This document shows positions 53,775 to 62,895 of a stretch of DNA of 64,000 bases, piece by piece; the stretch's first letter is position 1, and each line of letters begins with the position of its first letter. This DNA is from UBA7672 sp040398425 (GTDB lineage Bacteria > Pseudomonadota > Alphaproteobacteria > Caulobacterales > Hyphomonadaceae): NCBI GenBank assembly GCA_040398425.1, contig JBBATZ010000001.1:62001-126000 (forward strand). The letters run 5' to 3'. Made by a program: the position numbers and the translations under genes. Below the pieces are notes generated by a model. The model worked only from the letters and a program-made list of their open reading frames with translations, was not told where the DNA came from and searched no databases.

Positions 53775-55547
53775 CTACATCCGCTCCGGAATATCGATGC
53801 CGATGAGGCCGAGGCCGAGTTCGAGCTGCTTCAACGTCGCCATTGCGAGGGCGAAGCGGGAGGCGCGTTTGGCGAGATCGGGTTCGACCATGATCTGCGC
53901 GGCGGCGTAGAAGCCGGAGAAGGCTTGCGCGAGCGTGTAGATATGGTCGCACAGGATGTGCGGCATGCGTTTGTCGTAACTACCGCGCAGGGCGTCGTTG
54001 AAGCCGTCGAGCGCAAGGACGAGGGCGCGCTCGGCGTCGAGTTCAACGGCGATGGGACCCGGCGTCACGCCTGCAGCTTCGGCGCGGCGGGCGAGCGATT
54101 TGATGCGGACGGCTGCGTAGAGGAGATACGGTCCGGTCTTGCCCTCGAACGAGACAAAGCGGTCGAGATCGAAGATGTAGTTGGTGAGGCGGCCGTTCGA
54201 GAGGTCGGAGAACTTGATCGCGGCGACGGCGACCTTGTGGGCGATGTCGAGCTGTTCGGCTTCCGAGACGTCGCTGCCGAGTTCGGCTTCCTTCATGCGG
54301 GCGATCGCGGTGGCGTCCGCCTGCGCGATGAATTCGTGCAATTTGAGAATGCCGCCATCACGGGTCTTGAACGGTTTGCCATCGGGGCCGTTCACCGTGC
54401 CGAAGCCGAGGTGTTCAAGTTCCTTCTCCGGCAGATAGCCGGCGCGTTCGCTGGCGCGGAAGACCTGTTCGAAGTGCAACGCCTGGCGCTGGTCGACCAC
54501 GTAGAGCGACAGTTGGGGGTCGAGGCTACGTTTGCGGTCGATGATCGTGCCGAGATCGGAGCCGTGATAACCGATGGCGCCATCGCGGTTGACCAGGATG
54601 ATCGGCGGCATTTCCTTCTTGTCTGTCTCGCGCGCGACGCGGACGATCCATGCGCCAGCGTCGAATTCCGCGATGCCGCGTGTCTTCAGGTCTTCGACCA
54701 GTTCGGGAACGAAGGGCTCGGCGTCGCTCTCGCCCTTCCACAGGTTGAAGTTCACGCCGAGGCTGGCGCATTCGCGCTCGAGGCCGACGCGGGTGACGGT
54801 GCAGAAGTGGTGCCAAAGGGCGCGGTAACCTGGTCGGCCGGATTGCAGCTCCTGCGTCGCCTTGCGGTCTTCGTCACGGCGCGCTTCGTCGGTCTTGGAC
54901 TTCGCGGAGGCTTGCGGATAGAGGCGGCCAAGATCGTCCATCGCGACGGGGCTGGTTTCGGGATACGGGCCGGTGAAGTCAGCATCGAAATACGGCAGGC
55001 CGGGCTGTACGAGTTTTACCTCGTTGATGAGCTGGCCCATCTGCAGGCCCCAGTCGCCGAGATGGACGTCGCTGGTGACGCTGTCGCCCATGAAGCGGAA
55101 GAGGCGCTGCAGGCTGTCGCCGATCACGGTCGAGCGCAGGTGGCCGATGTGCATTTCCTTGGCGACATTCCAGCCGCCGAAGTCGATCACGACGTTGCGG
55201 GGCTGTTCCACCTTGGCTGCGCCGGAGCGCGGATCGACGGCAATCTGTTCGGCGCGTTGCGACAGGGCTTGCGCGGAGAGCTTCACGTTGATGAAGCCGG
55301 GGCCGGCGACATCAGTCGCGGCGACGAGCGGCGACGCCTTCAGGGCTTCGACGACGGCGGTTGCGATCTCGCGCGGGTTCTTGCCGAGCTTCTTGGCGGC
55401 GGCCATGGCGCCGTTGCACTGGAAGTCGGCGAGGTCCGGGCGATCCGAGCGGCGCATTGCCCCGAGTGACGAATCGAGACCGAGCGCTGCGAACGCTACG
55501 CCAGCGGCTACCGACAGCTGGTCGGCGAGGTCAGAGGAGTTGGTCAT
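53775..55547 (-). CDS. argS: Arginyl-tRNA synthetase
   Basis: Class I synthetase charging tRNA-Arg. The 590-residue protein has the N-terminal additional domain, the HIGH motif in EMHIGHLRSTVIGDSL, VHLGDWGLQMG and the KMSKS-equivalent region in GKPFKTRDGGILKL. The C-terminal anticodon-binding helices end IGIDIPERM, the family's normal end. A segment rich in Asp/Glu/Arg (SAKSKTDEARRDEDRKATQ) is an insertion seen in this subgroup. Confidence 0.97.
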   Translation of the reverse strand: MTNSSDLADQLSVAAGVAFAALGLDSSLGAMRRSDRPDLADFQCNGAMAAAKKLGKNPREIATAVVEALKASPLVAATDVAGPGFINVKLSAQALSQRAEQIAVDPRSGAAKVEQPRNVVIDFGGWNVAKEMHIGHLRSTVIGDSLQRLFRFMGDSVTSDVHLGDWGLQMGQLINEVKLVQPGLPYFDADFTGPYPETSPVAMDDLGRLYPQASAKSKTDEARRDEDRKATQELQSGRPGYRALWHHFCTVTRVGLERECASLGVNFNLWKGESDAEPFVPELVEDLKTRGIAEFDAGAWIVRVARETDKKEMPPIILVNRDGAIGYHGSDLGTIIDRKRSLDPQLSLYVVDQRQALHFEQVFRASERAGYLPEKELEHLGFGTVNGPDGKPFKTRDGGILKLHEFIAQADATAIARMKEAELGSDVSEAEQLDIAHKVAVAAIKFSDLSNGRLTNYIFDLDRFVSFEGKTGPYLLYAAVRIKSLARRAEAAGVTPGPIAVELDAERALVLALDGFNDALRGSYDKRMPHILCDHIYTLAQAFSGFYAAAQIMVEPDLAKRASRFALAMATLKQLELGLGLIGIDIPERM

Positions 55548-55583
55548 GAGGTAGATCCGAGGGCTTCCAGAAGCCCCGCCGGA

Positions 55584-56165
55584 CTACTTCGGCGTAGCGG
55601 GCTTCGCAACATTGATCGTGAAGCGGGTGCCCGATCGGTTGTAGGCCAGCTGTTCCGGGGTCAGGTCAAAGCCGACAAAAACCTCGAAGTTGGAGCCGGA
55701 GACCGTTTCATTCGCGCGCGGGATGACGATGCCCGGGATGGTCTCGGTATGGCGGACGATGTCCTTGCCGGCGGGCCAGGCGACGTCGATGTTGAATTTC
55801 TCTTTCGCCAGCACGCTCTTGTCGCGGCGGACAACCGTGACGAACACGGGATAGGAGCGGCTGGAGCCGGTCGCTCTCGGGCCTTTGCCGAAAGCGAAAT
55901 CGACCTCGATTTCCATGGTGATCGGATTGGTCCCGACATAGCGGCAATAACCCCGGACGCCTTCAACGGCGCCCGTGAAGACCACGTTTTCATGGCGTTC
56001 GGGCCCGTTGACCTCGACGACCCGGCTGGTGTCGTAGAGGGTAGCCGCCACCGGGCACGGGCCGACGTTCGGCTTGTCATCCAGGTTCTCGGCAACCGAC
56101 CCGCAGGCGGAGAGCAGCACGGCCGAAAGGCCCAGACAGGCGGGGGCAAAACGCTTCACTGGCAC
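55584..56165 (-). CDS. Hypothetical lipoprotein upstream of argS
   Basis: A 193-residue exported lipoprotein (lipobox LSAC, Cys21). The mature part is beta-rich with GPCPVAATLYDTSRVVEV, EGVRGYCRYVGTNPITMEIE, SYPVFVTVVRRDKSVLA and FEVFVGFDLTPEQLAYNRSG. Cysteine residues at about 37 and 74 may pair. The family is widespread in alphaproteobacteria next to argS or dgt but has no assigned function. It is divergent from ispH. Confidence 0.75.
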   Translation of the reverse strand: MPVKRFAPACLGLSAVLLSACGSVAENLDDKPNVGPCPVAATLYDTSRVVEVNGPERHENVVFTGAVEGVRGYCRYVGTNPITMEIEVDFAFGKGPRATGSSRSYPVFVTVVRRDKSVLAKEKFNIDVAWPAGKDIVRHTETIPGIVIPRANETVSGSNFEVFVGFDLTPEQLAYNRSGTRFTINVAKPATPK

Positions 56166-56381
56166 ATCCTGACGCAGGGCCGGCCCGGGATTCGCGGGGC
56201 GTCGGCTTCGTTATCTGTTGGCCGTGATAGCCCTGAACCGAGGCCGGGCGCAACGCCGGGAACTGCCCAAGAAATGCCGCTTTTCCGGAAGCAGCGCTGG
56301 TATCGCGGAATGGGGAATGGCGACGGCTCGGGAATGCGACTATTCATTCACTGATCCTTTCTCCCCTATCCCTTGGGACGC

Positions 56382-57329
56382 ATGTCGAAACCACCCCTGC
56401 TCATCCTCCTGGCCGCGCCGCGCGGGTTCTGCGCCGGCGTCGATCGCGCGATCCAGATCGTGGAGCAGGCGCTGACCAAATGGGGCGCGCCGGTCTATGT
56501 GCGCCACGAGATCGTGCACAATGCGCATGTGGTGAAGCGGCTTGAGGCGATGGGCGCGATCTTTGTCGAGGAGTTGTCCGAGTGCCCGGATGACCGCCCT
56601 GTGGTGTTCTCCGCGCATGGCGTGCCGAAGGTGGTGCCGGCGGAGGCGGCGCGGCGGCAGATGACGTATGTCGACGCCACCTGCCCGCTTGTCTCCAAGG
56701 TGCACGCCGAGGCGCAGCGCCATGCGCGCAACGGACTGCACACGCTGCTGATCGGGCATGAGGGGCACCCGGAGGTTGTCGGCACGATGGGCCAGATCGA
56801 GCCCGGGTCGATGACGCTGATCGAGGCGGTGGAGGACGCCGAGACATTCCAGCCCGCGGATTCGCAGCGGCTCGCCTATGTCACGCAGACCACGCTGAGC
56901 GTGGACGACACCAAGGATATCGTCGAGGCGTTGCGCCGGCGCTTCCCCCATCTCAACGAACCGCGCAAGGACGACATCTGCTACGCCACCACCAATCGCC
57001 AGGACGCGGTGAAAGCGATCGCGGAGCAGGCCGAACTTGTGCTGACGATCGGGGCGGCGAACTCGTCCAACTCGGTGCGCCTCAAGGAAGTTGCGGAGCG
57101 TTCGGGCGCCGATGCCGCCTATCTGATTGCGTCGGCCGACAATATCGACTGGCGCTGGTTTGACGGCGTGAAGACGCTGGGACTGACCGCAGGCGCATCG
57201 GCGCCGGAAACGCTGGTGCAGGGGGTGATCGCCGCCTGTCGCGCGCGGTTTGAGGTCTCGGTGAAGGAAGTTGTGACCGCGCAGGAAGATGTCGTCTTCC
57301 GGGTGCCGCGGGTGCTTGAGGGCGCGTGA
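56382..57329 (+). CDS. ispH: 4-Hydroxy-3-methylbut-2-enyl diphosphate reductase
   Basis: Last step of the MEP isoprenoid pathway, an iron-sulfur reductase. From ATG 56382 the 315-residue protein has the three cluster cysteines: Cys17 (RGFCAGVDRAI), Cys101 (DATCPLV) and Cys200 (DICYATTNR), plus HNAHVV and the SSNSVRL end. In relatives ispH is directly followed by thrB and rnhA; here a lactonase and a sulfatase intervene. Confidence 0.97.
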   Translation: MSKPPLLILLAAPRGFCAGVDRAIQIVEQALTKWGAPVYVRHEIVHNAHVVKRLEAMGAIFVEELSECPDDRPVVFSAHGVPKVVPAEAARRQMTYVDATCPLVSKVHAEAQRHARNGLHTLLIGHEGHPEVVGTMGQIEPGSMTLIEAVEDAETFQPADSQRLAYVTQTTLSVDDTKDIVEALRRRFPHLNEPRKDDICYATTNRQDAVKAIAEQAELVLTIGAANSSNSVRLKEVAERSGADAAYLIASADNIDWRWFDGVKTLGLTAGASAPETLVQGVIAACRARFEVSVKEVVTAQEDVVFRVPRVLEGA

Positions 57330-57416
57330 TCTCAAACGTAGCGCTGGCGTTAGCCGCCGTGGTCGCTAGAGTTTGCTCAACGCCGCTCATCGATGAAGCG
57401 GCGACGGGAGAACGCC

Positions 57417-58328
57417 ATGAACATCGAACTGATTTGCGAGGGACTCCAATTTCCGGAAGGGCCGATCGCAATGGCGGACGGCTCCATCATTCTCGTCGAG
57501 ATCCAGAGGAAGACGCTCACGCGCGTGACGCCTGATGGCAAGCGCGAGACCATCGCCGATCTGGGTGGCGGCCCCAATGGCGCAGCGATCGGACCGGATG
57601 GGGCAGTCTACGTCACCAACAATGGCGGCTCTTTTGCGTATCACGAGGTCAATGGCCTCAACATTCCGGGCGCGACCCCGGCGGGCTACGCAGGCGGTTC
57701 GATCCAGCGCGTCGACCTGAAGACCGGCGCGGTCACGACGCTTTATACCGAGGCTGGCGGCAAGCGCCTCGAAGGTCCCAACGACCTTGTCTTCGACGCT
57801 CAGGGCGGCATGTGGTTCACCGAACACGGCACAACCACCCCCACCGGCCGCAACTACGGTGGCCTTTGCTACGCAGCGCCCGACGGATCGAAGATCGCCC
57901 GCCTGCGCGACGGCTTGATTTCACCCAACGGCGTCGGCCTGTCGCCCGACGGAAAGACTGTCTTCGTCGCGGACACATATCTTGGCCGGCTATGGGCGTT
58001 CGATATCGCGAACCCTGGCGTGCTGGCGGACCCGCCGCCGTTTCAGCCTGGCCGCGTGATTTGCAACCTGCCGGGCTATCAGCTGCTCGACAGCCTCGCC
58101 GTCGAAGCCGGTGGCAAAGTCTGCGCCGCGACAATCATCAATGGCGGCGTCACGGCTTTCGACCCCGATGGCTCAACCGAGCATTTTCCGTTTCCGGACC
58201 TGTTGTGCACCAACATCGTCTTCGGCGGCTCCGACATGCGCGATGCCTGGGTCACGGCGTCGGGTACGGGCAAGCTCTATAAGTGCCGCTGGCCCCGCCC
58301 CGGCCTCAAGCTGAACTTCAACGCGTAA
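57417..58328 (+). CDS. SMP-30/gluconolactonase-family protein
   Basis: A 303-residue six-bladed beta-propeller from ATG 57417. Blades contain LQFPEGPIAMADGSIILVE, NGAAIGPDGAVYVTNNGG, GPNDLVFDAQGGMWFTEHG and SPNGVGLSPDGKTVFVADT, including the metal-binding Glu, Asn and Asp of the family. It probably hydrolyses a sugar or other lactone. No signal peptide. It is separated from the sulfatase by 9 bases, so they may act in one catabolic unit inserted between ispH and thrB. Confidence 0.88.
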   Translation: MNIELICEGLQFPEGPIAMADGSIILVEIQRKTLTRVTPDGKRETIADLGGGPNGAAIGPDGAVYVTNNGGSFAYHEVNGLNIPGATPAGYAGGSIQRVDLKTGAVTTLYTEAGGKRLEGPNDLVFDAQGGMWFTEHGTTTPTGRNYGGLCYAAPDGSKIARLRDGLISPNGVGLSPDGKTVFVADTYLGRLWAFDIANPGVLADPPPFQPGRVICNLPGYQLLDSLAVEAGGKVCAATIINGGVTAFDPDGSTEHFPFPDLLCTNIVFGGSDMRDAWVTASGTGKLYKCRWPRPGLKLNFNA

Positions 58329-58337
58329 AGACTCGTC

Positions 58338-59672
58338 ATGAATCGTCGCCAGTTCCTGCTCGCCACCGTCGCCACGAATGCTCTTGCGGCGTGTGCGTCG
58401 CCTCCGCTTGGTCAGACGCCCGGCCGCAAGCCGAATGTCGTGCTGATCCTGTGCGACGACCTTGGCTATGGCGATCTCGGCGTGTTCGGCAACGGCATGA
58501 TCCGCACACCGAATATCGATCGCATGGCGGCCGAGGGCGCGCGCCTGACGACGTTCTATGCCTCGGCGAATGTCTGTACTCCCTCGCGCGCGGGCCTGAT
58601 GACGGGGCGCTATCCGATCCGCTCCGGCCTTGCGCGCGATGTGATCCGCCAGACCGACACCAACGGCCTGCCGCTGTCGGAGATCACCATCGCGGAGGCG
58701 CTGAAGCCCGACTACGCGACCGCGCTGGTCGGCAAGTGGCATCTCGGGCATGTGGCGCCGTTCTGGCCGCCGACAAAGCACGGCTTCGACCTGTTCTATG
58801 GCTTGCCCTACAGCCACGACATGAAGCCGCTGAAAATGTACGACGCGGAACCGGGCGTGGAGATCACCGAGGAAGAGCCGCAGATGGACCGGCTGACCGA
58901 ACGCTTCTTCGCGCGCGGGTTCAAATTCATCGAAGCCAACAAGGATCGCCCGTTCTTCCTGATGCTGACGCTGACCGCGCCGCACGTGCCGCTCGATCCG
59001 CATCCCGATCACGCCGGGCATAGCGCGGCCGCCGAGTATGGCGACGTGGTCGAAGAGATTGACGACAATGTCGGCAAGCTGATTCTGCAGTTGAAGTCGC
59101 TGGGCATCGACCAGGACACGCTGGTGATCCTGACATCGGACAATGGTCCGTGGTGGGAAGGCTCGTCCGGCGGTCTGCGCGATCGCAAGGGCGGCGCGGG
59201 GTGGGAAGGCGGCTATCGCGTGCCGTTCATTGCGCTCCAGCCGGGGCGGATTCCCGCAGGTCTGGTGAATGACGCGATTGCAATGAATTTCGACATCCTG
59301 CCGACGGTTGTGCGCTGGACAGGCGGCGCGGTTCCGGACGTGGAGCTGGATGGCGCTGATATCGCCTCGCTCCTGACCATTCCGCGTGCGCCGTCTCCGC
59401 ATGACGAGCTGGTGCTGTTCATCAACGAAGACGTCGCCGCTATCCGGACGCAGCGCTGGAAATATGTCGTGCGGAGCTTCTATCGCGGCTACGAAGCGCC
59501 GCTGGATAGGCCTGACGTCGCCGACTGGACCCTGCTGGTCGACATGCCGAAGGACCCGGCCGAGTCCTACGACGTTTCGTCGAAGTATCCCGACGCACTG
59601 GCCGACATGAAGGCACGCGTGGATCGGGCGCGGGCGACGTTCGCGCCGCTGGCGACTCCGAAGACGCGGTGA
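58338..59672 (+). CDS. Arylsulfatase-type sulfatase, exported lipoprotein
   Basis: A 444-residue type I sulfatase. The Tat/lipoprotein-like leader is MNRRQFLLATVATNALAACA. Formylglycine precursor Cys80 is in ANVCTPSRAGLMTGRYP, the CxPSR signature; metal ligands are in VVLILCDDLGYGD, and GKWHLGH and TSDNGPW also match. It would cleave a sulfate ester outside the inner membrane and needs a formylglycine-generating enzyme that is not in the window. Its neighbour is a lactonase-like protein, which suggests sugar degradation. Confidence 0.92.
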   Translation: MNRRQFLLATVATNALAACASPPLGQTPGRKPNVVLILCDDLGYGDLGVFGNGMIRTPNIDRMAAEGARLTTFYASANVCTPSRAGLMTGRYPIRSGLARDVIRQTDTNGLPLSEITIAEALKPDYATALVGKWHLGHVAPFWPPTKHGFDLFYGLPYSHDMKPLKMYDAEPGVEITEEEPQMDRLTERFFARGFKFIEANKDRPFFLMLTLTAPHVPLDPHPDHAGHSAAAEYGDVVEEIDDNVGKLILQLKSLGIDQDTLVILTSDNGPWWEGSSGGLRDRKGGAGWEGGYRVPFIALQPGRIPAGLVNDAIAMNFDILPTVVRWTGGAVPDVELDGADIASLLTIPRAPSPHDELVLFINEDVAAIRTQRWKYVVRSFYRGYEAPLDRPDVADWTLLVDMPKDPAESYDVSSKYPDALADMKARVDRARATFAPLATPKTR

Positions 59673-59719
59673 GCCACGCGCGGCTTGCGTGTGGCGGACT
59701 CTCATCTTAACCAGCGCTC

Positions 59720-60679
59720 ATGGCCGTCTATACCGACATTGATGATGTGACGCTGAGCGCGCTGCTGGACGCGTATGACCTTGGTCCGCCGCTGGCGTTC
59801 AAGGGCATTGCGGAGGGCGTGCAGAATTCAAACTTCCTGCTCGAGACGTCGAAGGGCCGCTTCATCCTGACGGTGTTCGAGGAGCGCACGCAGAAGGAAC
59901 ATCTGCCCTTCTTCATGGGCATGATGGGACACCTTGCCTCCAAGGGCTTTCCGGCGCCGCTGCCTGTGCCGGCAAAGGACGGAAATCCGCTGCGCATCGT
60001 GCACGGCAAGCCGGTGGTGATCTGCACGTTCCTGCAGGGGATGAGCCCACGCCGGCCCGACATCGACCAGTGCCGTGCGCTGGGCCAGGGGCTCGGCCGG
60101 TTCCACGTGTCGCTGGGCGATTTCCGGATGCGGCGGCCGAACGACCTGTCGATCGGCGCGTGGCCGAAGATGTGGGAAGGCCGCGCCGCAGAGGCCGACG
60201 CGCTGTCGCCCGGCCTGTCGTCGCAGATCGATGGCGACTTGGAATTCCTGAAGGCAAACTGGCCGAAGACGCTGCCCGGCGGCGCGATCCACGCCGACCT
60301 GTTTCCGGACAACACCTTCTTCCTCGATGGCAAGCTGTCGGGCGTGATCGACTTCTATTTCGCGTGTTCGGATTTTCTCGCTTACGATCTCGCCGTGTGC
60401 CTCAACGCGTGGGCGTTCGAACGGCGCGGCGAGTTCAACCTCACCAAGGGCCGCGCGCTGATCGCGAGCTATGAGACCGTGCGCCGGCTGGAACCGCGCG
60501 AGCGCGCCGCGCTGCCCCTGCTGTGCCGAGGCGCGGCGATGCGGTTCTTCCTGACGCGGCTGGTCGATCTGGCCGCGACTCCGAAGGACGCCCTCGTGAA
60601 GCCGCACAATCCCCTCGATTACGCCGAGCGGCTGGGCTTCCATCGGCAGGCGAAATCGCCGGAGGATTATGGGGCGTAG
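59720..60679 (+). CDS. thrB: Homoserine kinase, ThrB type II
   Basis: Phosphorylates homoserine for threonine synthesis, competing with MetA. The 319-residue protein has the choline/aminoglycoside-kinase-like fold: VQNSNFLLETSKGRFILT, FLQGMSPRRPD, and the catalytic loop IHADLFPDNTFFLDG followed by VIDFYFACSDFLAYDLA. It is the expected partner of ispH and rnhA in this group. A palindromic repeat (copy 2) follows its stop. Confidence 0.93.
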   Translation: MAVYTDIDDVTLSALLDAYDLGPPLAFKGIAEGVQNSNFLLETSKGRFILTVFEERTQKEHLPFFMGMMGHLASKGFPAPLPVPAKDGNPLRIVHGKPVVICTFLQGMSPRRPDIDQCRALGQGLGRFHVSLGDFRMRRPNDLSIGAWPKMWEGRAAEADALSPGLSSQIDGDLEFLKANWPKTLPGGAIHADLFPDNTFFLDGKLSGVIDFYFACSDFLAYDLAVCLNAWAFERRGEFNLTKGRALIASYETVRRLEPRERAALPLLCRGAAMRFFLTRLVDLAATPKDALVKPHNPLDYAERLGFHRQAKSPEDYGA

Positions 60680-60702
60680 GCCGAAACGGCTACCCCCTTA
60701 TC

Positions 60703-60827
60703 GCCCTCGTGGTTCGACGGACGGCCCTTCGGGCCTGCTCACCATGAGGGCTACACTTACACCCGGCGACTGGAGAGCCCTCATGGTGAGCAGCGACCAG
60801 AGGGAGCGCCCGTCGAACCACGAGGGC
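60703..60827. repeat. Palindromic repeat, copy 2 (nested inverted repeats)
   Basis: Outer arms CCCTCGTGGTTCGACGG (60704-60720) and CCGTCGAACCACGAGGG (60810-60826) are perfect. Inner arms CTGCTCACCATGAGGGCT (60735-60752) and AGCCCTCATGGTGAGCAG (60776-60793) are also perfect; a small GGCCC-TTC-GGGCC stem lies between. The order matches copy 1 at 24.27 kb. It separates the convergent thrB and hypothetical gene. Confidence 0.9.
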
Positions 60828-60851
60828 TCGGGCTCGCGGATCGCGACGCGC

Positions 60852-61460
60852 CTAGCGCATCACCGACACCATGATGCCGAGGCCGACGGCTGCGGCGATC
60901 ACCAGCATTACAACCCACATGGGCACGAAGTTCTGCGCGTCCTGTTGGGGCGGCGCGGACGGCAGCGCGGATGGCGGCGCCCCGCGCAACCGCACCGGAC
61001 CTTCCGGCTCATAGTCCGTCATTGTGCGGCGCTCGCCGAGGCCGATTGTGTCGAACTCGTCGTCTGCGTCTGTGCGTGTCACGCCGATGCGGCGGAGGGC
61101 CTGGTTGATCGGGCCGGCGGCCCTGGCGGATTGCGGAGCCACCACTTCGCGGCCGTCAATGAAGGCGGTAGACGCCTGCGCGCCTGTGCCGCCGAAATAC
61201 TCGGTCTCGACATAGGCGAGGCCGCCGCCTTTTGCCGTGGCTTCGGCAAGAGCTTCCGACAGGCCGAGGGGCGACACGTCGAGGCCGGACGGACGGCTGG
61301 CACCGGAATGCCGGGCTTCGATGGCGTCATACAACGCTTCATCAACAGGAATGGCCTGCCAGCCTGCCCGCATGTCTACGGCGCGCGCGGAAGGCCATTG
61401 CTGCAGGAAGGCCGCAATCGCTGCGCCTTTGCCGATGATGAGATGAACGCTGTGTCCCAT
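60852..61460 (-). CDS. Hypothetical protein with C-terminal membrane anchor
   Basis: A 202-residue protein of unknown family. The first 120 residues (LIIGKGAAIAAFLQQWPSA, AYVETEYFGGTGAQASTAFI, GPINQALRRIGVTRTDADDE) resemble a small soluble domain. The end is a single hydrophobic helix, MWVVMLVIAAAVGLGIMV, as in tail-anchored proteins, after a Pro-rich linker. It lies between thrB and rnhA on the opposite strand and is part of the disturbed ispH-thrB-rnhA neighbourhood. Confidence 0.65.
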   Translation of the reverse strand: MGHSVHLIIGKGAAIAAFLQQWPSARAVDMRAGWQAIPVDEALYDAIEARHSGASRPSGLDVSPLGLSEALAEATAKGGGLAYVETEYFGGTGAQASTAFIDGREVVAPQSARAAGPINQALRRIGVTRTDADDEFDTIGLGERRTMTDYEPEGPVRLRGAPPSALPSAPPQQDAQNFVPMWVVMLVIAAAVGLGIMVSVMR

Positions 61461-61516
61461 GATTGGAATCTAGCACGAGTCTTGACGCGGCAAGCGAACG
61501 CGCTGACGGGAACTGC

Positions 61517-61963
61517 ATGAGCGATGTGATCGAGATCTGGACCGACGGCGCATGTTCCGGGAACCCGGGGCCGGGCGGCTGGGGCGTGCTGATGCGCAGC
61601 GGAGGCGTCGACACGGAACTGCACGGCGGGGAGCCGGGCACGACCAACAACCGCATGGAGCTGATGGCGGCCATTGCGGCGCTGGAGGCGCACCCGGCAG
61701 GAGCGAAAATCGTTCTTCACACGGACTCGACCTATGTGAAGGACGGTCTGACCAAATGGATCATCAACTGGAAGCGCAATGGCTGGAAGAACGCCGCCAA
61801 GGAGCCGGTGAAGAACAAGGACCTGTGGGTGCGCCTCGAAGCCGCCGCCGCCTCTCACAAGGTGGACTGGCGCTGGGTGAAAGGTCACTCCGGGCATAAA
61901 GAGAACGACCGGGCAGACGCGCTTGCGCGGCTCGGGTGTGATGAGAACAAGGGCCGGCGTTAG
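61517..61963 (+). CDS. rnhA: Ribonuclease HI
   Basis: Removes RNA from RNA-DNA hybrids. From ATG 61517 the 148-residue product has the four catalytic acids at Asp10, Glu48, Asp70 and Asp134, in IWTDGACSGNPGPGGWG, NNRMELMAAI, VLHTDSTYV and HKENDRADALA. It includes the basic protrusion WKRNGWKNAAKEPVKN. The in-frame extension from 61463 lacks conserved residues and is not used. Confidence 0.97.
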   Translation: MSDVIEIWTDGACSGNPGPGGWGVLMRSGGVDTELHGGEPGTTNNRMELMAAIAALEAHPAGAKIVLHTDSTYVKDGLTKWIINWKRNGWKNAAKEPVKNKDLWVRLEAAAASHKVDWRWVKGHSGHKENDRADALARLGCDENKGRR

Positions 61964-62046
61964 GCAACCTGCGACAACCCTCGCGATTGTTGCCTTTTGC
62001 CGCCGGACCCGCGCTGGTGTAATCCTGATTGCGTATCGGGGTGCCC

Positions 62047-62895
62047 ATGAACGTCGAACTGGCCGAAGAACGTATTCTGCTGCTGCCGGACCGGCTCGGC
62101 GCGCCGCAGGCCGAGGGCCGGGCGTGGGCGAGGCGGACCGAGGCGTTCGGGGCGTTTGCGCGCCTCGGCGGCCTGCTCCAGAAACCCAAGGATGAGGACT
62201 ACGAGGTCATCTATCGCGAGTTGCGCCTGCAACCGTTCTGGCGGCTCAGCGCCTCCACCCTTCATGTCTACGAGCGCGTCAAACAGCACAGGCTGAAGGT
62301 CAGCGACGAGGTGGAATCCGTCACGCTGGGCGCGCAGAACTTCCCGGTCGTCAATCGCGAGGCGACCGTGCCGGTGACCGAGTGCTGCCGCGAGTCGAGC
62401 CAGAAGGACTGGCTGTTCGACGGCATCACCAAGAAGTACGACAGCGCGCTAAAAGCCTACGCCGGCATCGAAACCACGACTGTCACGGCAGACCACCTGA
62501 ACGAACAGGCCAGGGCCGGCGCTCTCGTGGTGGTGCCACCGCAGGCGCGGGCGTCTATGCTGACGCGCGAAGTGATTTCCCGATCCATCCGCAAGATCGA
62601 GGCCGATCGCATTCTCGAAGAGACAATGCGGGTCGATGCCATCGATCTTGTCTACCGCCCCGTCTACGCCGTGCGCTATCGCTGGCAACAGAAGGAAGCC
62701 GTGGTTGAAGTGGATGCCGTGACCGGCGCCACGACGCTCGGCGGCACGACGTTTGAGGCTTATGTTGGCAAGCTGGTCGACCGCGACTTCCTGCTCGATG
62801 CGGGTGTCGAAGCCGCGAACATGCTCATCCCTGGCGTGAACCTCGCCAAGATCATTGTCGTCAAAGGCATGCGGCTGGCTGGCTCTAAGGGCTGA
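62047..62895 (+). CDS. Hypothetical 282-residue protein
   Basis: No family recognised with confidence. Residues 60-95 (YREIRLQP-type YRELRLQPFWRLSASTLHVY) and the middle contain NREATVPVTECCRESSQKDW with adjacent cysteines. A late segment (AVRYRWQQKEAVVEVDAVTG) resembles a PepSY-like strand. The C-terminus is a hydrophobic helix (AANMLIPGVNLAKIIVVKGM). ATG 62047 is chosen over a start six codons upstream. Its last 11 bases overlap the convergent nfeD gene. Confidence 0.6.
   Translation: MNVELAEERILLLPDRLGAPQAEGRAWARRTEAFGAFARLGGLLQKPKDEDYEVIYRELRLQPFWRLSASTLHVYERVKQHRLKVSDEVESVTLGAQNFPVVNREATVPVTECCRESSQKDWLFDGITKKYDSALKAYAGIETTTVTADHLNEQARAGALVVVPPQARASMLTREVISRSIRKIEADRILEETMRVDAIDLVYRPVYAVRYRWQQKEAVVEVDAVTGATTLGGTTFEAYVGKLVDRDFLLDAGVEAANMLIPGVNLAKIIVVKGMRLAGSKG

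Noticed and set aside
53925..55469. A 514-codon plus-strand open frame
   Set aside because: It lies antisense over argS; the composition mirrors argS codons and no domain is recognisable.
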